From Burkholderia arboris (GTDB lineage Bacteria; Pseudomonadota; Gammaproteobacteria; Burkholderiales; Burkholderiaceae): a DNA stretch of 64,000 nucleotides. The stretch spans positions 124,001 to 188,000 of the forward strand of contig NZ_CABVPX010000002.1 of the NCBI RefSeq assembly GCF_902499125.1, read 5' to 3'. Position numbers and translations under genes: made by a program. This document shows, in pieces, positions 44,426 through 51,931 of the stretch. How positions within the stretch are numbered: the first letter of the stretch is position 1; every line of letters starts with the position of its first letter. A model generated the notes under the pieces. It was not told the origin of the DNA and ran no database searches. It saw only the letters and a program-made list of their open reading frames with translations.

Positions 44426-45943
44426 ATGACGAAGAAAGGAAACAACGCGAGCACGAACCCGCACGCGTCGCCCATGCCGGATGCCGGCCGACGCGGATTC
44501 ATCCGCTGTTCGGCTGCGTGGCTCGGCATGCCGCTGCTGGGCAGCCTGGCCGCGTGCGGTGGCGGCGACGGCGGCAGCGGCGGCGTATCCGGCCCGGGGG
44601 GCACGCCGGGCCCGACGCCATCGGCACGGCAGGCCGCATACCGGCTGCCGGCCGAAGATGCGCCGCACGCGTTGACCTACATGACCTTCGCGTCCGGCGT
44701 GGACGGCATCTGGGCGCCCGTCACGTCACAGAGCACGGACGCCGGCATCGACCGCGTGCGGGCCGACCTGATGGACGTCGCGAAGGCGATCGGCGCAACC
44801 GAACCGGTCAACATGCTGGTGCTGCCGGTCGATCTGGACGCGGCCCGCGCGCTGCTCGCGACTGCAAGCGCCGCGAATCCCGACCTGCATGCGCGCTATG
44901 CGGCGCGCGCCGCAGGCACGGGCGGGATCACCCTCGTGCCGCTCGCCGACGGCTTCAACGATTTCTGGGTGCGCGACACGGGTTGCGTGTTCGTCAGGGA
45001 TACGACGAACGGCAATGCGCTGAACGCGATCGGCTTCAATTTCAACGGCTGGGGCAACGCGAACACCGACGGCGCCGGCCAGAGTGCGGGGACGATTCCG
45101 CCGGCGCTCCTGGCCGCGAGCAACCGGTCGAAAGCGGGCAAGTTCTTCCAGGCGTTCAGCCAGGACAGCCGGGTGGCGGGCTGGATGGCGCAAACCAAAG
45201 GCGCAAACCTGATCCGCAGCACGTTGACGCTCGAAGGCGGCGCGATCGAATTCGATGGCGACGGGACGGCGATCCTCACCGAATCGTCCGTGCTGCACGT
45301 GAACCGCAATCCGCAACTGTTCGACATCCCGAACGGCGCGATCGCCAACGCAACGCTGCGGCCGACGGCCCGCGATACCGTGCTGGCCGAACTGCAGCGC
45401 ACGCTCGGGGTGCGGAAGATCATCTGGTTGCCAGGCACGGCGACGTTTCCGCGCGGCAGCGGCGTCGGTGGCGCGGGCGGCGCGTCGACACCGGCCGGCG
45501 AAAGCGACATCACGAACGGCCACGTCGATTTCTACGCACGCTTTCTCGCCCCCGGCGTGGTCGCGTGCTGCTACGACGCGTCGAATTCGACCGGCGAACG
45601 CGCATTGACGGACGCCAACCGGCAACGCCTGGCCGGCCAGACCGATGCAAACGGCCGGCCGCTGAAGCTCGTCGAGCTCGTGCCGCCGGTCAGCTACGGC
45701 ACGTCGGCGGGCACGACGCTGAACGAGCGGCAGATGTCGCATTTCGCGGCCGGCTACATCAACTTCTATACGTGCAACGGCGCGATCGTCGTGCCGAAGT
45801 TCAACGACGCGGCGGCCGACGCGGCCGCGGTCGCCGCGATCCGGCCGTACGCGGGGAATCGTGCGATCGTGCAGGTCGACATTCTCGGCATCGCGTCGGG
45901 CGGCGGCGGCATTCACTGTTCGACCCGCGAGGTGCCGGCGTGA
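44426..45943 (+). CDS. Tat-lipoprotein deiminase-family enzyme
   Basis: The 505-residue protein has a twin-arginine motif (GRRGFIR, 21-27) and a lipobox ending at Cys44 (LAAC), then a Gly-rich linker. Catalytic positions are kept: Asp184 (WVRDTG), LEGG (269-272), His366/Asp368 (NGHVDFYARF) and Cys498 (GGGGIHCSTREVP). The QQQ after Cys is replaced by REV. A Gly-rich insert lies at 342-360. It is predicted to be a lipid-anchored envelope enzyme. An ATG at 44411 is possible, but only 44426 has a ribosome site (GGAG). Substrate is uncertain. Confidence 0.87.
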   Translation: MTKKGNNASTNPHASPMPDAGRRGFIRCSAAWLGMPLLGSLAACGGGDGGSGGVSGPGGTPGPTPSARQAAYRLPAEDAPHALTYMTFASGVDGIWAPVTSQSTDAGIDRVRADLMDVAKAIGATEPVNMLVLPVDLDAARALLATASAANPDLHARYAARAAGTGGITLVPLADGFNDFWVRDTGCVFVRDTTNGNALNAIGFNFNGWGNANTDGAGQSAGTIPPALLAASNRSKAGKFFQAFSQDSRVAGWMAQTKGANLIRSTLTLEGGAIEFDGDGTAILTESSVLHVNRNPQLFDIPNGAIANATLRPTARDTVLAELQRTLGVRKIIWLPGTATFPRGSGVGGAGGASTPAGESDITNGHVDFYARFLAPGVVACCYDASNSTGERALTDANRQRLAGQTDANGRPLKLVELVPPVSYGTSAGTTLNERQMSHFAAGYINFYTCNGAIVVPKFNDAAADAAAVAAIRPYAGNRAIVQVDILGIASGGGGIHCSTREVPA

Positions 45944-46047
45944 GCGTGTCCCGTCATATCGATATGGAAATCGATTCGTTGTCCGTTTCAGGCGATTTCC
46001 TTAATCTGGGCCTGTAGTTCGTGTGACACCTCCTTGACTGGGATTCG

Positions 46048-46078
46048 CGCCCGCTGCGTGCAGCGGGCGTCTTTTTTT
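46048..46078 (+). terminator. rho-independent terminator of the agmatine operon
   Basis: Ten-base stem CGCCCGCTGC-GT-GCAGCGGGCG then TC and seven T residues, about 105 bases after the last deiminase. The intervening stretch has the palindrome ATATCGATAT near 45957 and no gene. Confidence 0.9.
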
Positions 46079-46220
46079 GTGCGCTGCATCTCACGCCGGC
46101 CCCGGCAGGGTTGGTGGCGCGCGTCGGCTCGCCTATGCTGGTTGCTGCGTGTCCGCGCGACGGTCCGGATCGGCCGGGCCGGTGACGGTTCGATGACATG
46201 CCACGTCAAGGAGATACACG

Positions 46221-46913
46221 ATGAGCAAACCCGCGATCGTGCTCGTGCACGGCTTCTGGGGCGGCGCCGCGCACTGGGCAAAAGTAATCGTCGAACTCGC
46301 ACGAAAAGGCCATACATCGCTGCACGCGGTCGAGGTACCGCTGACGTCGCTCGCCGACGATGCCGAACGCACGCGCAAGATGGTCGCTCAACTGACCGGC
46401 CCCGTGCTGCTGGTCGGCCATTCTTACGGCGGCGCGGTGATCAGCGAGGCCGGCAACCTGCCGAATGTCGCGGGCCTCGTGTTCATCGCCGCGTTCGCGC
46501 CTGACGCGGGCGAAAGCCCCGGCGGGATCACGCAGGAACACCTGCCGGTGGCGGCGCCGAATCTCGCGCCCGACAGCGACGGCTATCTGTGGCTCAAGCC
46601 CGACAAGTTCCACGAGAGCTTCTGCCAGGATCTATCGTCAGACGAAGCGCTCGTGATGGCCGTCACGCAGAAGGCACCGCTGGCGAGCACGTTCGCGGAC
46701 ACCATCGGCACGCCCGCATGGCGCTCGAAACCGTCGTGGTACCAGATCTCCAGCGAGGACCGGATGATCGCGCCGGAGAACCAGCAACGGATGTCGGCGC
46801 GGATGGACGCGCGCAAGATCATCACGCTCGACGCGAGCCATGCGTCGCTTGCATCGAAACCGGTGGCGGTCGCCGCGCTGATCGACGAGGCCGCGACGGC
46901 GCTTGGCGGGTAA
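46221..46913 (+). CDS. alpha/beta hydrolase
   Basis: The 230-residue protein has the fold start IVLVHGFWGGAAHW, nucleophile elbow GHSYGG, acid Asp in SSEDRMIAP and catalytic His in DASHASLASKP. The triad is complete. It resembles small cytosolic esterases of the salicylate-esterase/hydroxynitrile-lyase-like branch. The substrate is unknown. AAGGAG precedes the ATG. A GC stem with one bulged C (46941-46969) follows. Confidence 0.88.
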   Translation: MSKPAIVLVHGFWGGAAHWAKVIVELARKGHTSLHAVEVPLTSLADDAERTRKMVAQLTGPVLLVGHSYGGAVISEAGNLPNVAGLVFIAAFAPDAGESPGGITQEHLPVAAPNLAPDSDGYLWLKPDKFHESFCQDLSSDEALVMAVTQKAPLASTFADTIGTPAWRSKPSWYQISSEDRMIAPENQQRMSARMDARKIITLDASHASLASKPVAVAALIDEAATALGG

Positions 46914-46940
46914 AGGTCAGGAAGCGGGGCATGGCGGGAA

Positions 46941-46969
46941 GGGCACGGCGCGATGCCGCGCCCGTGCCC
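46941..46969 (+). terminator. stem-loop after the hydrolase gene
   Basis: Arms GGGCACGGCGCG and CGCGCCCGTGCCC pair around ATGC with one bulged C. There is no T-run. Confidence 0.5.
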
Positions 46970-47089
46970 GCCGCGGCTCATCACGAAACCCGCAGAGCAA
47001 AGCACCATTTGTTGGTTCGGATTCGCTGCACGCGCTGATACGTTAGCGGCTTCGCGACGACACACTCCGTCGCGATGTTCTTCGAACCG

Positions 47090-47114
47090 GGCCGCCGCGC
47101 GATCCGCGGCGGCC
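47090..47114 (+). promoter_or_regulatory. leader hairpin before the amino-acid binding protein
   Basis: Perfect stem GGCCGCCGCG-CGATC-CGCGGCGGCC, 24 bases upstream of the start codon. It may stabilise or attenuate the mRNA. Confidence 0.45.
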
Positions 47115-47138
47115 TTCATAACAAATCAGGTCGTGCTC

Positions 47139-47954
47139 ATGAAATTCCACACTCTCGCTACGTGGCTCGTCGGGGCTGCGCTCATTACCGCCGGCACCGT
47201 CGCGCATGCGGACCGGCTCGACGACATCAAGAAGGCCGGCGTGCTGCGCGTCGCGACGTTCGACAGCAACCCGCCGTTCGGCTATGTCGATGCGAAGAAC
47301 AACCACGTCGTCGGCCTCGACGTCGATTATGCGAAGGCGCTCGCCGACAAGCTCGGCGTGAAGCTGCAACTGCAGCCGACCAATCCCGCGAACCGCATCC
47401 CGTTCCTGACGTCCGGCAAGGTCGATCTCGTGCTCGCGAACTTCACGATCACCGACGAGCGTGCGAAGCAGGTCGACTTCAGCATTCCGTACTTCTCGTC
47501 GGGCCAGCAGTTCCTCGCGAAGAAGGGCGTGCTGAAATCGGCCGAGCAGCTGAACGGCCTGCGCGTCGGCGCGGACAAGGGCACAACGAACGAGATCACG
47601 CTGCGCGAGAAATTCCCGAAGGCGACGATCGTCGCGTATGACGACACGCCGTTCGCGTTCGCCGCGCTGCGCGCCGGCAACGTGCAGGCGATCACGCAGG
47701 ACGGCCCGAAGCTGATCGGCCTGCTGGCGAACGTGCCCGACAAGCAGAACTACGAGATCCCGGCGTTCACGATCTCGAACGACTACATGGGGGTCGGCGT
47801 GCCGAAGGGCGAGACGCGCCTGCTCGGCTTCGTCAACGACACGCTGAAGGGGCTCGAGGCGAACGGCCGCGCCACGCAGATCTACGACGCCTGGTTCGGG
47901 CCGACGACCAAGACGCCGCTCACGCGCATCTTCCGGATCGGCGACAAGACCTGA
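47139..47954 (+). CDS. amino-acid ABC periplasmic binding protein
   Basis: The 271-residue protein has a signal peptide (LVGAALITAGTVAHA) and a type II binding fold typical of polar amino-acid importers (GVLRVATFDSNPPFGYVDAKNNHVVGLDVDYAKALADKL, then DLVLANFTITDERAKQVDFSIPY). The ligand Arg in FTITDER and Asp near the second hinge suggest an alpha-amino acid such as glutamate, aspartate or a basic amino acid. Two permease genes follow, but no ATPase gene is present in this block. Confidence 0.9.
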   Translation: MKFHTLATWLVGAALITAGTVAHADRLDDIKKAGVLRVATFDSNPPFGYVDAKNNHVVGLDVDYAKALADKLGVKLQLQPTNPANRIPFLTSGKVDLVLANFTITDERAKQVDFSIPYFSSGQQFLAKKGVLKSAEQLNGLRVGADKGTTNEITLREKFPKATIVAYDDTPFAFAALRAGNVQAITQDGPKLIGLLANVPDKQNYEIPAFTISNDYMGVGVPKGETRLLGFVNDTLKGLEANGRATQIYDAWFGPTTKTPLTRIFRIGDKT

Positions 47955-48048
47955 TCTTCGCTGCACGCGCGCCGCGACGGGCCGGCACACCGGCTGCGCG
48001 GCGCTTTCCGTTTTCTTCCGATCGCGTGCTTCTCACGCGCACCCCAGC

Positions 48049-48771
48049 ATGCTCGGGTTGGCTCCCAAATATCTGTCCTGGCTCTGGCAGGGCTTCCTGC
48101 TGACGCTCGGCCTCGCGGCCGCGTCGGCCGTTGCCGCAACGGCCGGCGGGCTGTTGCTCGCGGTCATGCGCCACGCCCGCGGCACCGTCCCGCGCGCGAC
48201 CGCCGCCGCGTACGTCGTCGCATTTCGCAACACGCCGTTGCTCGTGCAACTGCTGTTCTGGTATTTCGGCGTCGCGTCGTTGCTGCCCGACACGTGGATC
48301 GCGTGGCTCAATGCGCGCCATGCCGTGAGCGCGGGCCCGTTCACGCTCGCGTGGCCGTCGTTCGAATTCGTCGCGGGCTGGGTCGGCTTGAGTGCCTATA
48401 CGGCCGCGTTCGTCGCCGAGGAATGCGAAGCCGGCCTGCGCGGCGTGCGTCGGGCACAACATGACGCGGCAGCCGCACTCGGCCTCACGCCGATGCAGTC
48501 GCTGCGTTACGTCGTGCTGCCGCAGGCCGTGCGTATCGCGTTGCCGCCGCTGTTCGGTCAATACATGAATCTCGTGAAGAACTCGTCGCTCGCGATGGCG
48601 ATCGGCGTGGCCGAGCTGTCGTATGCATCGCGGCAGGTCGAGACGGAGACGTTCAAGACATTCGCCGCGTTCGGCGTCGCGACCTTGCTGTACATCGCGG
48701 CGGTGGCCGCGATCGAGGCCGGTGCGTACGCCGCCACGCAATGGCGTGACCGGCTCGGAGCGGGTCGCTGA
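48049..48771 (+). CDS. amino-acid ABC permease (GltJ-like)
   Basis: The 240-residue permease has the HAAT family pattern VVAFRNTPLLVQLLFWYFG and the EAA-type loop AAAALGLTPMQSLRYVVLPQAVRIALPPL. Five helices are expected. It starts 94 bases after the binding-protein gene. Its partner permease begins two bases after its stop, so they are co-translated and form the heterodimeric channel. Confidence 0.92.
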   Translation: MLGLAPKYLSWLWQGFLLTLGLAAASAVAATAGGLLLAVMRHARGTVPRATAAAYVVAFRNTPLLVQLLFWYFGVASLLPDTWIAWLNARHAVSAGPFTLAWPSFEFVAGWVGLSAYTAAFVAEECEAGLRGVRRAQHDAAAALGLTPMQSLRYVVLPQAVRIALPPLFGQYMNLVKNSSLAMAIGVAELSYASRQVETETFKTFAAFGVATLLYIAAVAAIEAGAYAATQWRDRLGAGR

Positions 48772-48773
48772 CG

Positions 48774-49499
48774 ATGGATCTTTCGCTGCTCTTCTCCAAT
48801 CTGCCGTACCTGCTCGTCGGCGCGTTCCCGGAAGGCCCGCTCGGCGGCGCCGCGCTGTCGCTGGTGCTGGCGATCGCGTCAGCCATCGCGTCGGCCGTGC
48901 TCGGCGTGGCGCTTGGCGTTGCGATGGCGCTCGCGCGCGGGCCGGTGCGCGTGCTGCTGCTCGCGTTCATCGGCTTCTTCCGTGCGATTCCGGTGCTGAT
49001 GCTGATCTTCTGGACGTATTTCCTGATGCCGGTGCTGCTGCACATGGATGTGCCGGGACTCGCAACGGTCGTGTGTGCACTGGCGCTGATCGGCGGTGCG
49101 TATCTCGCGCATGCGGTGCATGCGGGCATCGTCGCGGCAGGCGACGGTCAATGGCAGGCGGGGCTGTCGCTCGGGCTCACGCGCTGGCAGACGGTGCGCT
49201 ACGTGCTGTTGCCGCAGGCGATCCGGATCATGACGCCGTCGTTCGTCAACCAGTGGGTCGCGCTCGTGAAGGACACGTCGCTCGCGTATATCGTCGGCGT
49301 GCCGGAACTGTCGTTCGTCGCGACGCAGGTGAACAACCGGCTGATGGTGTATCCGGCGCCGATCTTCCTGTTCGTTGCCGTGATCTATCTGGTGCTGTGC
49401 ACGTCACTCGACGGCGCCGCGCGCTGGCTGCTGTCGCGCCGCCCGCGCGCGGAGCGCGCCGCGCAGGCGGCCGCCGAGTACACCGAACCCGCGCGGTAA
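48774..49499 (+). CDS. amino-acid ABC permease (GltK-like)
   Basis: The 241-residue permease has FIGFFRAIPVLMLIFWTYFLMPVLL and GLSLGLTRWQTVRYVLLPQAIRIMTPSFVNQWVALVKDTSLAYIVGVPELSF, the standard family core. It ends the operon and converges with the M23 gene. No GltL-type ATPase follows, so the ATPase must come from another locus. Confidence 0.92.
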   Translation: MDLSLLFSNLPYLLVGAFPEGPLGGAALSLVLAIASAIASAVLGVALGVAMALARGPVRVLLLAFIGFFRAIPVLMLIFWTYFLMPVLLHMDVPGLATVVCALALIGGAYLAHAVHAGIVAAGDGQWQAGLSLGLTRWQTVRYVLLPQAIRIMTPSFVNQWVALVKDTSLAYIVGVPELSFVATQVNNRLMVYPAPIFLFVAVIYLVLCTSLDGAARWLLSRRPRAERAAQAAAEYTEPAR

Positions 49500-49533
49500 C
49501 GGCGCACCGCGGCCGCGGCGGGCGACGCGGGCG

Positions 49534-50805
49534 TCACGACGCCGAGTAGTGCGTGTTGAAGACTGCGCGCAGCGTCGATTTGTCGGTGGCGAAGTCGCCC
49601 CACAGCGGTCCGTCGTTCTGCGCGAACGCAAACGGCGCCGTACTGATCGACGCGAGGCGGAAGCGCCATTGCGCGGCTTCCTGGCGGAACGCGGTGAGTT
49701 GCATGTCGGACAGCGCCGTCTGCGCGCTGGCGAGCGTGACGAGCGGATCGACCGGATCGTTCGCGACGCGCACCTCGAAATGCAGGTGCGGGCCCGTCGC
49801 GGCGCCCGTCATCCCGACCGAGCCGATCCGCTGGCCCTGCTTCACGGTTTCGCCGGTCTTGAGGCCGCGAGCGAACGCGGACAGGTGCGCGTAGTAGGTC
49901 GAATATCCGTCCGCGTGATCGACGATCACGTAGCGGCCGTAGCCGCCCGGATCGGTGCCGACGAACGACACGACGCCGTCGGCCGCCGCATCGACGGGCG
50001 TGCCGCTCGGCGCGGCGAGATCGACGCCCGTGTGGAACGCCATCGCCTGCGACAACGGATGGATGCGCTCGCCGAAGAACGAGCTGATGCGCGTCCACTT
50101 GACCGGCATCGTGAACGCGGCGGCTTCGAGCGGCGAGCCGTCGAGCGCGTAGTACGCGCCGTGCTCGGCGCCCGGCGCGCGGAACCAGATCGCGCCGAAG
50201 GTGCGGCCGGCAACGCGCAGTTCGAGCGCGGTGAGGCGCGGCGTGCCGCCGTTCGTGTCGAACGCGACGCGGTAATAGTCGCCGCGCTGCGCACTCGCGC
50301 GCATGGCGACCTTGCCGGTCACCAGATCGCCGAGCTGGATGCGTACTTCAGGCGGCACGTCGAGACGGTTCAGCGTATCGGACAGCGTGAGTTCGATGTC
50401 GCCCGCACGCATCCCTTGCTGGTTCTCGGGCGCCGCGAACTGGAACAGGCTCGCATAGCCGAGCATGTCGTTGCGGTGCGCGCTGAGCGGCGCGAACAGG
50501 CCCGGTTGCAGGCTGCGGTCGTTGCGATCGACGTGTTCGTTGCGCTCGCCGATCGTGCGCGCGAGTTCGCTCGTCACGAAATGCTGCGCGGTGGGAAACG
50601 GCGTGTCGGACAGCACGCGCTGCGGCAGCGCGGCCGTGCCCGAGTCGACAGCGCCTGGCAGTTGCGATACGGCCGGCAGGGCGGCGGCAAGGCCGAACGC
50701 GGCGAGGGCGCCGAGCACGGCGGCCGGCACGAGCGCGCGCACGACGCGCTGCGCGCGGCCGGGCGCGAAAGCAGGGGTAGCGGCAGAGTTGACCAAGGTG
50801 TCCAC
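49534..50805 (-). CDS. M23-family peptidoglycan endopeptidase
   Basis: The 423-residue protein has an N-terminal hydrophobic segment (VVRALVPAAVLGALAAFGLAAALPAV), a middle domain of about 180 residues and a C-terminal LytM/M23 domain. Zinc ligands are intact: HTGVD (His and Asp) and HLHFEVR (second His). Conserved YYAHLSAF is present. It probably cuts peptide cross-links in the cell wall from the periplasm. Start is the GTG at 50805, with a weak ribosome site. Upstream lies a highly structured noncoding segment ending in a terminator on the same strand. Confidence 0.88.
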   Translation of the reverse strand: MDTLVNSAATPAFAPGRAQRVVRALVPAAVLGALAAFGLAAALPAVSQLPGAVDSGTAALPQRVLSDTPFPTAQHFVTSELARTIGERNEHVDRNDRSLQPGLFAPLSAHRNDMLGYASLFQFAAPENQQGMRAGDIELTLSDTLNRLDVPPEVRIQLGDLVTGKVAMRASAQRGDYYRVAFDTNGGTPRLTALELRVAGRTFGAIWFRAPGAEHGAYYALDGSPLEAAAFTMPVKWTRISSFFGERIHPLSQAMAFHTGVDLAAPSGTPVDAAADGVVSFVGTDPGGYGRYVIVDHADGYSTYYAHLSAFARGLKTGETVKQGQRIGSVGMTGAATGPHLHFEVRVANDPVDPLVTLASAQTALSDMQLTAFRQEAAQWRFRLASISTAPFAFAQNDGPLWGDFATDKSTLRAVFNTHYSAS

Positions 50806-50891
50806 ATCCAGGAAAGCGGTTCAAAGGGGTGTGGGCAGGGGCCGCCGGCGGCTCATCCGTCGAACGGCGACGGGGCGGGTGGCGGGCGTGC

Positions 50892-50919
50892 AACAAAACA
50901 GGCCCCGCCAGGGGCCTGT
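50892..50919 (-). terminator. leftward intrinsic terminator upstream of the M23 gene
   Basis: On the minus strand the stem ACAGGCCCC-TGGC-GGGGCCTGT runs into TTTGTTG. It lies 87 bases before the M23 start and 216 bases past the TetR gene. Confidence 0.8.
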
Positions 50920-51027
50920 GTCGTTTCCGTTCGACCCAACACACGGGGCGGGCCCGCTTCGAACGGCGGCGTGCATACCGGGTCGAACCCGGTTATCACG
51001 AAGACGCTAAAGAAAGATGACAGCGTC
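50892..51027 (-). ncRNA. candidate structured leader or small RNA
   Basis: Read leftward, about 135 bases contain four perfect stems in order. These are GACGCT/AGCGTC with a 13-base pyrimidine-rich loop (51003-51027), ACCGGG-TTCGA-CCCGGT (50977-50993), CCGTTCGA/TCGAACGG with a 24-base loop (50927-50966) and the terminator above. This is unusually dense structure for an intergenic gap. It could be a free small RNA or a riboswitch-like attenuator of the M23 gene. A weak promoter match (GTTAAA at 51051, AGTCTA at 51028 on the plus strand) would start within stem 1, so the 5-prime end is unsettled. Confidence 0.45.
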
Positions 51028-51134
51028 AGTCTACCGATGTTCCGCGAAACGTTAAAAATTTTAAAAGGGGTCGGCTCACTCGTTTCGCAGTGCGGTAAAT
51101 CGGGTTAAATCAGCATTTGTTACGACGTTTTTCG

Positions 51135-51782
51135 TCAGTCTGGCAATTTTTGCGCGCGAACGTGCAGCGCGGTGGAGGTGCGGACGGTATCGAAGCCGGC
51201 GTCGAGCATCGCTTCGGCGTCGTTCCACAGGTTGCCGCGCAGCCGGTTGGTCCAGATCATCGACGCGAACACGCCTTCGAGCAGCGACACGAGATAGACG
51301 GCGGCCAGGTGCACGTCGAGATTGGCGGCGATCTCGCCGGCCGCGATCGCGCGGCGCAAGAGCGCCTTCGTGATCCGCAGCATCTGCAGTTCGAGCAGCA
51401 TGCGGCGCCGCTGCAGCGCGCCGTTCTCCTCGCTCTGCTCGCACTTCGTATAGAGAATCACGAGCACGCGCTGCATCGGGCCCGGCTCGCCGCATTCCTG
51501 CAGATAATGCGATGCGGCGCGTCGCAGCGTGGCGAGCGGCGGCAACCCGTCGCCCGCGTCGAAACCCTCCGACGTGCGCGCGAACGCGCGGTCGCAGATC
51601 GCAAGACACACCTCCATCTTGTTGCGGTAGTGGCCGTAGACGGCGCCTCGCGACATTCCGGCCGCCTCGGCGAGGTCCGCCATCGCGGTTTGCGCGACGC
51701 CTTTTTCGAGCAACACGAGCTCGGCGGCGTCGAGGATCCGGTGCTTGATGGCGAGTGATTCTTCCCGGGTCTTGCGGGCCAT
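51135..51782 (-). CDS. amrR: TetR-family repressor of the RND pump
   Basis: The 215-residue regulator has the AcrR/AmrR-type N-terminus (TREESLAIKHRILDAAELVLLEKGVAQTAMADLAEAAGMSRGAVYGHYRNKMEVCLAI) and a C-terminal ligand domain matching TetR_C_2-type efflux repressors. It is divergent from amrA across 149 bases, which contain a 20-base palindrome overlapping the amrA -10 element. Pump substrates would bind and release it. The name is by analogy with AmrR/BpeR of Burkholderia. Confidence 0.92.
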   Translation of the reverse strand: MARKTREESLAIKHRILDAAELVLLEKGVAQTAMADLAEAAGMSRGAVYGHYRNKMEVCLAICDRAFARTSEGFDAGDGLPPLATLRRAASHYLQECGEPGPMQRVLVILYTKCEQSEENGALQRRRMLLELQMLRITKALLRRAIAAGEIAANLDVHLAAVYLVSLLEGVFASMIWTNRLRGNLWNDAEAMLDAGFDTVRTSTALHVRAQKLPD

Positions 51783-51855
51783 GTCGTGAATTTCCTTACA
51801 GTTCGCTGTCGTTTTATGGAGACAGTGTCGCGGTCAGATTGAAACCGCATGTATT

Positions 51856-51875
51856 TAATCAGTCGTGACTGATTA
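51856..51875. promoter_or_regulatory. TetR-type operator of the pump operon
   Basis: Arms TAATCAGTC and GACTGATTA flank a central GT, a perfect palindrome. Its right end overlaps the -10 hexamer at 51874. Confidence 0.85.
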
Positions 51876-51879
51876 TAAT
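51874..51879 (+). promoter_or_regulatory. -10 element of amrA promoter
   Basis: A perfect TATAAT lies 53 bases before the amrA start. No good -35 is seen at 16-18 bases. The operator overlaps it, giving simple steric repression. Confidence 0.55.
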
Positions 51880-51931
51880 CGGCCACCCTGAGCCGCCGCA
51901 TTTTATCGGCGGCGAACGATCCGAGGTCTAT

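Noticed and set aside
50971..51000. Possible tRNA T-arm, because the minus strand reads ACCGGG-TTCGA-CCCGGT.
   Set aside because: Stem and loop lengths do not fit a T-arm, no matching acceptor strand occurs about 70 bases upstream, and no anticodon arm is visible. It is better explained as one stem of the structured RNA candidate.
49549..51108. A 519-codon plus-strand frame opposite the M23 gene.
   Set aside because: It is Arg/Ala-rich, has no domain, and lies opposite a gene with an intact zinc-peptidase motif. It also crosses the terminator and structured region.
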